From Pseudoxanthomonas sp. X-1 (GTDB lineage: Bacteria; Pseudomonadota; Gammaproteobacteria; Xanthomonadales; Xanthomonadaceae): a stretch of 64,000 nt of DNA. The translations under genes and the position numbers were made by a program. Numbering within the stretch: position 1 is the stretch's first letter; the number at the start of each line of letters is the position of its first letter. The stretch covers positions 904,001-968,000 of the forward strand of contig NZ_CP083376.1 of NCBI RefSeq assembly GCF_020042665.1. The letters run 5' to 3'. This document shows positions 24,533-34,000 of the stretch, in pieces. Below the pieces are notes generated by a model. That model did no database searches. It had not been told where the DNA came from and worked only from the letters and a program-made list of their open reading frames with translations.

Positions 24533-25327
24533 TCAGCCGCGGCGTCCGCCGTCGAAAGGCTCGTCGGACAGATAGGCATCGCGCACCGCGCCCTTGGCCT
24601 CATCCCAGTCCAGGCGCGAACTGCCGCGCGCGCTGTTCCAGCCCAGGCGCAGCTCGTCGGCGACGGTGTCGTCCCACATGCGCCCACCGAAGTCGCTGCT
24701 GAAGCGCGAGCGCGTGCCGTAGCGATAGGCCGGGACGAAGTCCTCGTACTGATGGTCCGGGCCGCGATAAGGCGCGCGCTCGAAGTGGGTACGGAAGCGC
24801 TCGTCGCTGTCGGCATAGGCCAGGTGGCTGCGGTCGGCGCGCTCCCAGGCGTCGCGCGCGGCGGGACGCGCCTGCTCCCAATCCAGCGTGGAGGTACCGC
24901 GATGGCGCGGCCAGTCGCGTTCCAGCTCGGCCTCGCGCTCCTCCCAGCTGCGTCCGGGCTCGGCCTCGCGGGCCTGCAGGCCGTAGCCGTAGACGCTGGC
25001 GTAGTCGCGGTCGAAGTCCTTGGCCGGATCGTAGTAGGGGCGATGCTTGTGCGCCGCGCGCCAGTAGTCGGCCTCGACGGTCGGGTCCAGCTTCTCGGCC
25101 ACGCCCTTGCCGACGGCGCCGCCGGCGACCACACCCACCGCGGCGCCGATCAGGGTGCCGATCGGTCCCAGGATCGTGCCGGCGGCCGCGCCCGCGGCGG
25201 CGCCACCCACCACGCCGCCGACGCCGACGCCGACCGGGTGCGCGCCCGGCGCACCGGTGATGGGGTCGCGGTTGGGGCTGCCGGCGGTCTCGTCGGCGGG
25301 GTCGTACTTCTCGTTGCGGTTGCTCAC
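24533..25327 (-). CDS. Glycine-zipper protein with YXXW/Trp-Asp repeats
   Basis: The 264-aa protein starts at a GTG preceded by GGGAGA. Residues ~28-72 are a long glycine-zipper stretch (GVGGVVGGAAAGAAAGTILG and following), which may insert into or line a membrane. The second half has acidic repeats of the type EADYWRAAHKHRPYY, STLDWEQARPAARDAWERA and SSRLDWDEAKGAVRDAY. This layout occurs in uncharacterised stress-related proteins. No signal peptide is seen. It stands alone. Confidence 0.75.
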   Translation of the reverse strand: MSNRNEKYDPADETAGSPNRDPITGAPGAHPVGVGVGGVVGGAAAGAAAGTILGPIGTLIGAAVGVVAGGAVGKGVAEKLDPTVEADYWRAAHKHRPYYDPAKDFDRDYASVYGYGLQAREAEPGRSWEEREAELERDWPRHRGTSTLDWEQARPAARDAWERADRSHLAYADSDERFRTHFERAPYRGPDHQYEDFVPAYRYGTRSRFSSDFGGRMWDDTVADELRLGWNSARGSSRLDWDEAKGAVRDAYLSDEPFDGGRRG

Positions 25328-25509
25328 TTGCGTCTCCCGTGTCCGGCCACGACGTGCGACCGTTGCTGTGTGGACGACGGTGCGGGCCGCGCCGTTAACC
25401 ACCTGTGGGACCGGCGTGAGCGAGTGTTCGGATGCGATGTGGCGTTCGGTCTTGTGAGCGGGCCTGCACAAGCGTGAGCAGGAGGCGCCGCGCGGACGCC
25501 TGCCGCTGT

Positions 25510-25863
25510 TTACGGCAGCAGCTGGATGCCGAACGGCCGCAGCGCCAACGCGAACAGCCAGAAGCACACCACGGTCAATGCCGCGCTGGCGCCCAGCGTC
25601 CACCAGAAGCCCAGCCGCGGCAGCAGCCAGGGGAAGGCGAAGAACATCGGCAGTGTCGGCACCACGTACCAGAAGGTGTACCAGGCATGGTGGGCGATCT
25701 TCTCCGCCGGCTGCCGTTCCATCTGCAGCCAGACCAGGGCCAGCAGGGTGACCAGCGGCAGCGCGGCGAGCAGGCCGCCGAGCCGGTCGCTGCGCTTGGC
25801 CGCCTCGGACACGACCACGACGATCAGCGCGGTGACGGCGTATTTGGCGATGAGCCAGGGCAT
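25510..25863 (-). CDS. DUF3147 family membrane protein
   Basis: The 117-aa protein has four hydrophobic helices. MPWLIAKYAVTALIVVVVSE, then SDRLGGLLAALPLVTLL, a conserved HHAWYTFWYVVPTLPMF and a C-terminal ALTVVCFWLFALALRPFG match DUF3147 small permease-like proteins. The ATG at 25863 was taken because sequence upstream in frame is Arg/Pro-rich and non-coding in character. Role unknown. Confidence 0.85.
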   Translation of the reverse strand: MPWLIAKYAVTALIVVVVSEAAKRSDRLGGLLAALPLVTLLALVWLQMERQPAEKIAHHAWYTFWYVVPTLPMFFAFPWLLPRLGFWWTLGASAALTVVCFWLFALALRPFGIQLLP

Positions 25864-26199
25864 GGGATCGTTGGGTGGGGGCGAGGCGAGGCAGTCTAAG
25901 GCGCGACGCGGGCGCCGGAGGTTGCTTCCAAGGGCCTCCCGCCGAAAGCGATCGTCGTTCGCGTGAACACGGGACCTCATCGCCTTCGTGGCGGACATCG
26001 ACGTCCCTGGATTCCCGCGTGTGGAGTGAACGCCGAAGTCGTCCGAAACATGCGCGTCCGGCCACCTGGCGCCGGTCCTGCCGCGCATCGGCGGCGCCAC
26101 CGGGGCGCGGGTGCTACGTGCCAGCGCGCCAGCCCCCCGCTTGGACAGTACCGGGCGATCCCTGCGCAGCAGGCACGTTCCTGGTCTTCCAAACAAAAA
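25864..26199. other. Gene-free stretch with a degenerate hairpin repeat
   Basis: About 340 bp without a gene. At about 25950-26030 it has a decayed copy of the dispersed two-hairpin repeat (GTTCGCGTGAACACGGGAC, then CCTGGATTCCCGCGTGTGG), with the arms no longer pairing well. Nothing else is recognised. Confidence 0.4.
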
Positions 26200-26231
26200 A
26201 ACCGCGCGCCGTCGCAGGACGGCGCGCGGTT
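26194..26231 (-). terminator. Rho-independent terminator of the DUF3597 gene
   Basis: A perfect 14-bp stem (26200-26213 with 26218-26231, loop GCAG) is followed on the minus strand by seven U residues. It lies about 40 bp after the DUF3597 stop codon. Confidence 0.88.
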
Positions 26232-26272
26232 CGAGGTGCGCAAGGCCGGCGGGCAGCCGGCCCGGCGCAGGA

Positions 26273-26713
26273 TCAGTCCTTCAGCTCGGCCGGCACCTTG
26301 CCGCCGTTTTCGGCCAGCTTCTTCATCACTGCCTTGTGCAGGGCGATGTTCTGCTCGGCGCTGCCGGGCTCGCCGGCGTGGACGTTGAGTTCCTCGGCCA
26401 GCTCCTTGCGCGCGGTCAGGCTGGAGTCCAGGTCGAGCAGCTTGAGCAGATCGACGATCGAATGCTGCCAGTCGCTCTTGCCGCCCTTGCGCGAGGCGAT
26501 GTCGGTCAGCACGGCGGCCACATCGACCGGCGCGGCGGGCGTCGCGGTCGCGGGATCGGGCGTCCGTGCGGGCGGGGCGATGCCGGCGGTGGCTTCGCTG
26601 CCGTCGACGATGACCACTTCGGGCTTGGATGCAGCGCTCGGCGTGGCCGGGGCGGCGGCCTGCGGCGAGGCGTGGCCGAAGATCTTGTTGACGATACTGG
26701 AGAAGAGGCCCAT
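26273..26713 (-). CDS. DUF3597 domain protein
   Basis: The 146-aa protein begins MGLFSSIVNKIFGHA, a short amphipathic head, followed by a Pro/Ala/Thr-rich linker to about residue 60. The DUF3597 domain follows: VDVAAVLTDIASRKGGKSDWQ, HSIVDLLKLLDLDSSLTARK and ELAEELN. This is a small helical domain solved in relatives of unknown role. Start preceded by GGAGA. It has its own terminator and stands alone. Confidence 0.88.
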   Translation of the reverse strand: MGLFSSIVNKIFGHASPQAAAPATPSAASKPEVVIVDGSEATAGIAPPARTPDPATATPAAPVDVAAVLTDIASRKGGKSDWQHSIVDLLKLLDLDSSLTARKELAEELNVHAGEPGSAEQNIALHKAVMKKLAENGGKVPAELKD

Positions 26714-26797
26714 CGCGATGTCTCCTTCATTGACGGTGGAGCGGCGAGCCTACCGGCAGCGCTGCTCAGACCGGATGAAGCCGCCGCGTCGCCCGCG

Positions 26798-27967
26798 TTA
26801 CGGCGTCAGCGAGATCGGCACGAAGGTGGCCTGGGTGAGGACGGGCGATTGCCACTCGTCCTTGCCGCCGTGGCCGGCGTACCAGGTGCTGCCATCGCGC
26901 TTGACCAGGTAGGTGCCGTAGTGCAGCGAGAACACCAGGGCGATGTCGCGCACGGTCAGCCGCTTGGCGCGGGGAACATAGCCGGTCTTCTGGCCCAGCC
27001 CCAGGGTGCCCCAGTCGGTATTGCCCCAGCCCACCGCGCTGCCGTCGTCGAACAGCGCGATGGCGTTGTACATGGACAGCTGCACCGCCTTGGGCGCGCG
27101 CACGCCTGGCACCGGCAGCGGCGTCGCGGAGAAGCGCTCCGGCGGATCGTCCTGGCGTCCGTCGCCGAGCATGTAGTTGCCGCGGCTGCCCCACGCGAGC
27201 AGGGTGCCATCGCGCCGGATGGCCATCGAGGCATAGGCGCCGGCGGCGATCGCGACCACCTCGTTTAAGCCATCGACCGCGGCGGGGAGGTCCAGCGCGG
27301 GCTCCTGCACCGGCTGGCGGCCCAGCTGCCCGTAACGGTTGCTGCCCCAGGACAGCACCGTGCCATCGCGGCGCAGCGCCAGCGTGTGCGTGAAGCCCAT
27401 GGCGACCTGGGTGATGTCGGTGGCGCCGGGGACGTTCACCGGCGTCAGCGCGGGCGGGCTGGCCTCGCCCCAGCGCTTGTTCGCCAGGCCGTCGCCGATC
27501 CTGCCGTTCTCGCGCCGCCCCCAGGCGCGCAGGCTGCCGTCCTCGAGCAGGGCGATGGCGGTGCCATCCCGGCCGTAGAGGTGGCGGACCGGCGGCAGGG
27601 GCACCTGGACCACGGCGCCGTCCGAGGACGACACGGCGCGACCGCCGCCCAGGCCCACGCCCGCGCCCCACGCCAGGACGCGCCCGTCCTCGGTCAGCGC
27701 ATAGCCGTTCTCGGCGCCGCCGGCGATCTCACGCGCACGCGCAGGCAGCGGGATGAGCGTCGGCCGCGCCCAGCGCGTGGTGCCGTACTGCCGCGGATTC
27801 GGCCCCAGTTGCCCGTCCTTGAACGTGCCCCAGCCCACGACCGTGCCGTCCTCGCGCAGCGCCAGCATGGTCCCGTCCGAGCCGCTGAGCTGGACGATCC
27901 GCGGCTCGGCCGCAAGGACGGGCGGCAGGGGGAACAGGAGCAGGCACAGGATCAGGAGGGTGCGCAT
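26798..27967 (-). CDS. Secreted RCC1-like beta-propeller protein
   Basis: The 389-aa protein has a signal peptide (LLILCLLLFPLPPVLAA) and seven repeats of about 50 residues with the RCC1 core DGTVxxWGxNxxGQLG, for example DGTVVGWGTFKDGQLG, DGSLRAWGRRENGRIG, DGTVLSWGSNRYGQLG and DGTLLAWGSRGNYMLG. It should fold as a seven-bladed propeller in the periplasm or outside. In eukaryotes RCC1 is a nuclear exchange factor, but bacterial members are extracellular and of unknown ligand. I start at MRTLLILC rather than eight codons earlier. Confidence 0.88.
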   Translation of the reverse strand: MRTLLILCLLLFPLPPVLAAEPRIVQLSGSDGTMLALREDGTVVGWGTFKDGQLGPNPRQYGTTRWARPTLIPLPARAREIAGGAENGYALTEDGRVLAWGAGVGLGGGRAVSSSDGAVVQVPLPPVRHLYGRDGTAIALLEDGSLRAWGRRENGRIGDGLANKRWGEASPPALTPVNVPGATDITQVAMGFTHTLALRRDGTVLSWGSNRYGQLGRQPVQEPALDLPAAVDGLNEVVAIAAGAYASMAIRRDGTLLAWGSRGNYMLGDGRQDDPPERFSATPLPVPGVRAPKAVQLSMYNAIALFDDGSAVGWGNTDWGTLGLGQKTGYVPRAKRLTVRDIALVFSLHYGTYLVKRDGSTWYAGHGGKDEWQSPVLTQATFVPISLTP

Positions 27968-28028
27968 GGCGGATTCCGGCAGGCAGGACATGCCAGAACA
28001 CGCAAAACGGGGCCTTCAGGGGACGCGA

Positions 28029-28619
28029 TCAGTACGGCGGCTTGTGTTTGCCGCGCTGGGTGCGCGCGGCCTCGGTCCACCAGGCCAGATCGTCGGCGAA
28101 GCGCGCGAAGCTCTTCTCCAGCGACTTGCCGGCCTCCTCGATCGGCTGGCCGTCCGCATCCAGTGTCTTGCCGATCGGCCCGACGGTGACGGTGCTGGAG
28201 ATCACCACCATGCCCATTTCCGACAGCGTGCCGTGCCAGGCGAAGCTGGCGCGCGCGCCGGACAGGCGGCCGGCCGAATAGCTGACGATGCCGGCCGGGC
28301 GCCAGAACCACTCTTCGAGGAAGTGGTCGGTGAGGTTCTTCAGCCCCGGCTGCAGGCCCCAGTTGTATTCGCCGGTGACGAACACGAAGCCATCGGCCGT
28401 GCGGATCTTCTCGGCCAGCGCCTCCATCGCCGGCGGCGCCTCGCCCTTGGGATATTCCTTGTACATGCGGTCCAGCATCGGCAGATCGACCGCCTTGGCA
28501 TCGATCAGCTCGGCCTGCGCACCACGCGCGTTGAGCGTGCGCACCGCGTACTCGGCCAGGCGGATGCCCATGCGGTCGCGGCGATAGGAACCATAGAACA
28601 CGAGGATGCGGTCGGACAT
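28029..28619 (-). CDS. NADPH-dependent FMN reductase family protein
   Basis: The 196-aa flavodoxin-like protein starts MSDRILVFYGSYRRDRMGIRLAEY, giving the FMN phosphate-binding loop (GSYRRDRMG). It continues with ELIDAKAVDLPMLDRMY, FVFVTGEYNWGLQPGLKNLTDH, where EYNW(G) contacts the isoalloxazine, and SFAWHGTLSEMGMVVISS. Such enzymes reduce free FMN, quinones or azo compounds with NAD(P)H in the cytoplasm. A single gene. Confidence 0.9.
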   Translation of the reverse strand: MSDRILVFYGSYRRDRMGIRLAEYAVRTLNARGAQAELIDAKAVDLPMLDRMYKEYPKGEAPPAMEALAEKIRTADGFVFVTGEYNWGLQPGLKNLTDHFLEEWFWRPAGIVSYSAGRLSGARASFAWHGTLSEMGMVVISSTVTVGPIGKTLDADGQPIEEAGKSLEKSFARFADDLAWWTEAARTQRGKHKPPY

Positions 28620-29133
28620 GGGGGCGGCCTGCTGGAAAAGGTCGAATCATCGTAAGCCGCAGCGCAAGGCTTTGTGCACGCAAACATGTACGGATCTCAT
28701 GAATACGCGGCGCTGGCCTGATCGACCGCACACCAGCAGGACTCTTCCAGTGGCGCTGCTTTAGCCGGATGTTGCTTCCTGCCTGCTTGGCATGGCTTAG
28801 GGCGCCACCTTGGCAACATGCATCGGCCAAGGTCTGCCTTGGCACCACAGCGCCGGTGTGGGAGCAAGTGAACGGGCCAGCTCGGTGGCCGGATCCAGTA
28901 AAGCTTCCTCAAGAAAGAACGCACATGCACTGGACAAGCTCTAAAGCGGCGAACAAGCCATTAGGTGGGGGACATCGCCAGATAGCTGCGTTTAGTCGTA
29001 CGCTCGCTCGCTTTATTGCGAAATTGTAATTATTGAACGAATGGGGTGCTGCTAGCGTCGCTCTGTGTGAAGAAGCGGTGTGTCGAGGAGACGGCGGGTC
29101 TCCACGCTGTTTTCACAGGGACTGGAGGGGAGC
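28620..29133. other. AT-richer gene-free stretch, left edge of the RHS island
   Basis: About 510 bp without a gene. GC content falls towards the right (GCGAAATTGTAATTATTGAAC around 29018-29038), which marks the edge of the RHS island and probably holds its promoter. I cannot place the promoter exactly and see no att-like repeat. Confidence 0.4.
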
Positions 29134-31023
29134 GTGAAAGAGACAGGGATTTCCGAAATAGCAAAGATGCCCGCGATTGATCTCGACCTGCGCGGGCTCG
29201 CCAAACTGGCGTTACCAGGTTTTCTATTGGTTACCGGCTCTTTTCCTGTTGCCGCTCAGGTAACCCTGCCTCAGGAATACGATAAGACCATTAATGTGGC
29301 TGGCAGTATCGCTTCGTTAGGTGAAGACCTTTTCGGCGATCGAGTGGATCTTTACACTGGTGCTGCATCATTCGAGTCCGTTGATGTAAGCCTCGCGGGG
29401 AGTAATGATCTTCCAGTAGAAATCAGAAGAAAATATAGCGTTGAGAGTCGCACTCTTTCGGAAAGGTCTCAGCTGCTCGCGAGAGATGGCGGATTTTCCG
29501 ACTGGGAGCTCTTCCTGCCCCATCTGAAAGGTGTTTTCGCGGAAGGCAGGGGTTGGCAGGTTGGGGATGCAGGCAGCGATCAACGCTGCCTCCACGGTCT
29601 TGGAGCTGCCCCTGTGGTTGACGGCAGTCCCGCTGGCTCCTGGGATCCTGCTGAGTACTGGCATGGAAACCATCTCGTTGTCCCCGACGAAGGATCAAAC
29701 GAATTGCTTGCATTGGTTGGCGGAAACCCCAACCAGCCGACTTCCGGTGGTCCTTACCTGTGGGCAACGAAATCGAACTGGTTCTTTTCGTGCCTTGCAG
29801 GCACAGCCAATGGTGTGGTGGGCGACGCTTTCTTGGCTCATGATCCTAAAGGAAATCTGTACTGGTTCGATTGGATCGTGTCGCGGCCCGCTCCATCGAT
29901 TATCAAATCTTACGGAGCTCCGATCGATGTGGGGCGATCAGCTGCTAGTTCGGGTCGGAATCACGCTACCGCCGCCGCTGCCGCACCCGGAAGCGAGACA
30001 ACGGCGCTGGTGCGAGAGGAGGTCCTTATCTTTCCGACGAAAGTACAAGATCGCTTTGGCAACTACGTGACTTATACCTATGACCAAGCTAATCCTTGGC
30101 ATTTGACGTCGATCAACTCCAGTGACGGAAGAAGCCTGACCGTCACTTACAACACCAGCGGCCATGTTGCGACTGTCAGTGCCGGGACTCGAACCTGGCA
30201 ATATGTCTACGGAAATGGGTTGGAACAGGTGTTGCTCCCCGATAATGGAAATCCCGGCCTCAGCAGGTGGCTGATCGACTTTTCGAATCTACGCGAAGCT
30301 TTCACTACCCCCGAAACGGGGATCTCACTTATGTGTGAGAGATCGGGCGCATCTAACGGTCAAGCTCAAGTGAGTGGCACGCTGACTCACCCATCAGGTG
30401 CTGTTGGCGTTTTTACCTTCAAGTCGATCACTCACGGGCGCTCATACGTGCCCAAAAACTGCATTCGTCCAAACCCGAATGACGCCGCCACGAATTTCGC
30501 GTGGACCCCTTACCTCTTCAATCAAATTTCGATTACCAGCAAGCAAATTACTAACCTCAGTGGGGGTGCTGTTTCAACTTGGAGTTACAGCTATGGCCCG
30601 ACAAATCATAGTTGGGAATCAAGCTGTGGATCCGGATGCTTGGACTACAAGACGGTGGAGGTTGTGGGTCCGGGCGGAGAGTGGTCGAGATTTACGTATG
30701 GGAATCGCTTCCGATTGAACGAGGGGCAGCTGAGGAAAACAGAAAGAGGGAGCGGTCCATCCTTGGTGATGATGGTTGAGGAGCAGACATATCAAAACGA
30801 CCCGAACGGACTTTCCTATCCTGCTCGTATTGGAGAAAGCACGTTTACAAGAGGTGATTTCATGTCCGAGCGGTTGAATCCCATAAAGAAGCGGGAAACC
30901 AGATTGGGGGCAATGAGCTATGTATGGGAAGTCAGTCAATCTTGCGGCACAGGCAGCACGCTTTGCTTCGACCAGTTCGCAAGGCCGACTAAGGTAATCG
31001 AGAGCAGTGCACCGTTGCCCTAG
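29134..31023 (+). CDS. RHS system, N-terminal secreted polypeptide
   Basis: The 629-aa protein starts at a GTG after GGAGGGG. A long N-region is followed by a hydrophobic export segment (LAKLALPGFLLVTGSFPVAAQ). The mature head VTLPQEYDKTINVAGSIASL and FGDRVDLYTGAASFESVDVSL is the N-cap of cell-wall-type RHS proteins. YD-type repeats follow (VQDRFGNYVTYTYD, DGRSLTVTYNTSG, WSRFTYGNRFRL). The protein stops after CFDQFARPTKVIESSAPLP, where relatives continue into further YD repeats. The next gene picks up there with a new signal peptide. Codon use is AT-richer than the flanks. I infer that it works together with the two following polypeptides. Confidence 0.82.
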   Translation: MKETGISEIAKMPAIDLDLRGLAKLALPGFLLVTGSFPVAAQVTLPQEYDKTINVAGSIASLGEDLFGDRVDLYTGAASFESVDVSLAGSNDLPVEIRRKYSVESRTLSERSQLLARDGGFSDWELFLPHLKGVFAEGRGWQVGDAGSDQRCLHGLGAAPVVDGSPAGSWDPAEYWHGNHLVVPDEGSNELLALVGGNPNQPTSGGPYLWATKSNWFFSCLAGTANGVVGDAFLAHDPKGNLYWFDWIVSRPAPSIIKSYGAPIDVGRSAASSGRNHATAAAAAPGSETTALVREEVLIFPTKVQDRFGNYVTYTYDQANPWHLTSINSSDGRSLTVTYNTSGHVATVSAGTRTWQYVYGNGLEQVLLPDNGNPGLSRWLIDFSNLREAFTTPETGISLMCERSGASNGQAQVSGTLTHPSGAVGVFTFKSITHGRSYVPKNCIRPNPNDAATNFAWTPYLFNQISITSKQITNLSGGAVSTWSYSYGPTNHSWESSCGSGCLDYKTVEVVGPGGEWSRFTYGNRFRLNEGQLRKTERGSGPSLVMMVEEQTYQNDPNGLSYPARIGESTFTRGDFMSERLNPIKKRETRLGAMSYVWEVSQSCGTGSTLCFDQFARPTKVIESSAPLP

Positions 31024-31058
31024 TGCGGTACTGATCAATCATCGGAAAGGCCAGGAAC

Positions 31059-34000
31059 ATGCTAAGGAAGCTCGGTGCCGGCATAGCGTTGGCAATCCTT
31101 CTCCCATCGCCTCTGCTCGCGCAGAATCACACTCGTCTTAGAGAAATTGGATATCACGACGATTTCTCGAAGTGGGTGATAGGTCAAGTGGCGCAGGAGT
31201 CGGTCAATGGCGTCATATCCAAAGAGTTCTCCTTCAACGCCAATTCCCAGATCACCACGTCCAAGGCGTTCGGCAAGCTCCAGCAGACCTTGACTTACAA
31301 TGCCGACGGCACTCTGGCGACGGTTAAGGACGGCAATAACAACACCACCACGTTCTCCAACTGGAAGCGCGGCATTCCCCAAACGATGAGCTTCGCCGAT
31401 GGCAGCGCCATGTCTGCCCAGGTTGACGACAACGGTTGGATCACCGCCGTCGTGGATCAGACCGGTGCGCGGACCTGCTACGGCTACGACGCGATGGGGC
31501 GAATCAACCTGATCACCTATCCGTCCGAATCGGCGGCCAACACGTGCGACAGCAGCAAGTGGTACACCACCAGCCAGAGCTTCGTTGCTGTCGCGGGTAG
31601 CGAGTTTGGGCTGCCCGCCGGCCATTGGCGACAGACCATCACCACCGGCAACGCGGTCAAGGTCAGCTATTACGACGCGTTCTGGCGCCCCGTGGTGGTC
31701 CAGCAGTACGACGCTGGCAACCAGGCGGCAACGACCAGCCTGCAACGGTTCACCTACGACCACGATGGCCGGGTGACATTCGCGTCCTATCCGGGCACTT
31801 CGCTCTCGACCACCGGTACCTGGACCACCTACGATGCGTTGGGTCGCGTCACCTCGGTCGGCCAGGACACCGAACTCAATCCCTCCTTGCAGCTGACGAC
31901 CACCAGCTACCTCAGCGGGGGACGTGTCCAGGTCACCAACCCGCGCGGTCAGAGCACGGTCATCAGCTACATGGCCTATGACCAGCCCAGCACGGACTGG
32001 CCGGTCAAGATCGAGTCGCCCGAGTCCACGGTGACGGAGATCGCCCGCGACATCTTCGGTAAGCCCACTGCCATCACCCGTCGCAATGGTGACGGCAGCC
32101 AGTCGGTGACGCGGCAGTACGTGTATGCCTGGGACCAGAGCCTCTGCAAATCCATCGAGCCCGAGTCGGGGGCGACGGTCTATTTCAATGATGACGCCGG
32201 CAACCTCTTGTGGTCTGCCACAGGGCTAAGTCTGCCTTCTGCCAGCGATTGCAACTTCGCCGAGGCCCAATCCAGCGGCCGGGTCGTCAACCGCACCTAT
32301 GACGCCCGGAACCTTCTGGCAACGCTCTCCTTCCCGGATGGTCGGGGAAACCAATCCTGGACCTATTACCCCGATGGCAAGCCCCATCAGGTGACCACCA
32401 ACAACGCCAACGGCGGTGATACGGTCGTCAATACGTACTCCTACAACAACCGGCGCCTGTTGATCGGCGAGGGCATGACCCAGACCGGCGTGGGCACCGC
32501 CTTGTCCATCGGATATGGGTACGACGCCTACGGCACCCTTGCCACACACACCTATCCCTCCGGGCTGACGGTGTCCTACGCCCCCAATGCGCTGGGCCAG
32601 CCGACTCAGGCAGGGGCCTTCGCCACTGGCGTGTCGTATTACCCCAACGGGGCGATCAAGCAGTTCACCTACGGCAATGGCGTGGTCCACAGCATGACGC
32701 AGAACGCCCGCCAGCTGCCAACGCGCAGCACCGACACCGGCGGCGGCGCGGTGATCGATATGGCCTATGGCTTCGACCCGAACGGCAACATCGATGCAGT
32801 GTCCGACTACGTGGACGGACGCCAGACCCGCAACATGACCTACGACGGTCTGGATCGTCTACTTACTGCTCAATCCATCATGTTCAGCGGCGACAACCAA
32901 GCCGCGTTCACCTACGACGCACTGGACAACCTCAAGACCTTCAAGGTCGGCGCGGTGTCCAACTACGTCTATGCGTACAACGCCAAGCAGCAGCTGGAAA
33001 CGGTCAGCAACGCGGGAAGCGGCAGCGCGGTGATCGGGTTGGGCTACGACGCACAGGGCAACCTTGCCAACAAGAACGGGCAGACCTACGCCTTCGACTA
33101 CGGCAATCGTCTGCGCTCGGTCCCGAACAAGGAGTCCTATCGTTACGACGCCAGCGGACGCCGCGTGTTGTCGGTCGCCTCAAATGGCAACATCTACTCG
33201 CTCTATGGCCAGGACGGCGTGCTGCGCTATCAGCAGAACCAGCGCACGAATCGCCGATACGAATACGTCTATCTGGGCGGCAGCCTTGTGGCGCGGGTCA
33301 GTAACGTGCAGAGCGTCGGCACCGCGACCGCCAGCGTGCCCGCCTCGAATGGCACCGGGGCCTATACGGTCAGCTGGACCGCGGTCACCGACGCCACCAC
33401 CTACACCTTGCAGGAAAAGGTCGGCAGCGCGGGTGCATGGACAACGGTCTACAACGGGAGTACCACAAGCTACGGCGCCAGCGGCAAGGGCACCAGTGTC
33501 TACAGCTATCGGGTGCAAGCGTGTGCGGGTAGTACCTGCGGTGGCTGGAGCAACGAAGCCACCGTCGCGGTGACGCTCCCCAGCGCGCCGTCGGCCGCTC
33601 CTTCCGTCAGTGCGCCCGCGAGTAGCAGCAACGGTGCCTATTCCATTTCCTGGACGTCGGTGAATACGGCCACGTCGTATGAGGTGACGGAGAATGGCAG
33701 CGGCCTCTACAGCGGGGGAGGACTGTCGACTTCGGTCAGCGGGCGTGGCACGGCCAACTACACCTACGCGGCCAGAGCATGCAACAGCGTCGGGTGCGGG
33801 CCATGGAGCGCGGGGGCCACCGTGGCGGTGACGATCCCGACGCCGCCGTCGGGCGCGCCTGCCGTCAGTGCTCCGGGCTCAAGTAGTACGGGCTCTTACA
33901 CCGTTTCGTGGAGCGCCGTTGGCAACGCTTCTTCCTATGAGCTCCAGGAGAACGGCAATACCTTCTACAGCGGGGGCAGCCTGTCGGCTGCCATCAGTGG

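Noticed and set aside
24881..26065. Longer fusion frame joining the glycine-zipper gene with sequence upstream
   Set aside because: The upstream part is Arg/Pro-rich antisense of the DUF3147 gene; a GTG with ribosome site marks the real start at 25327.
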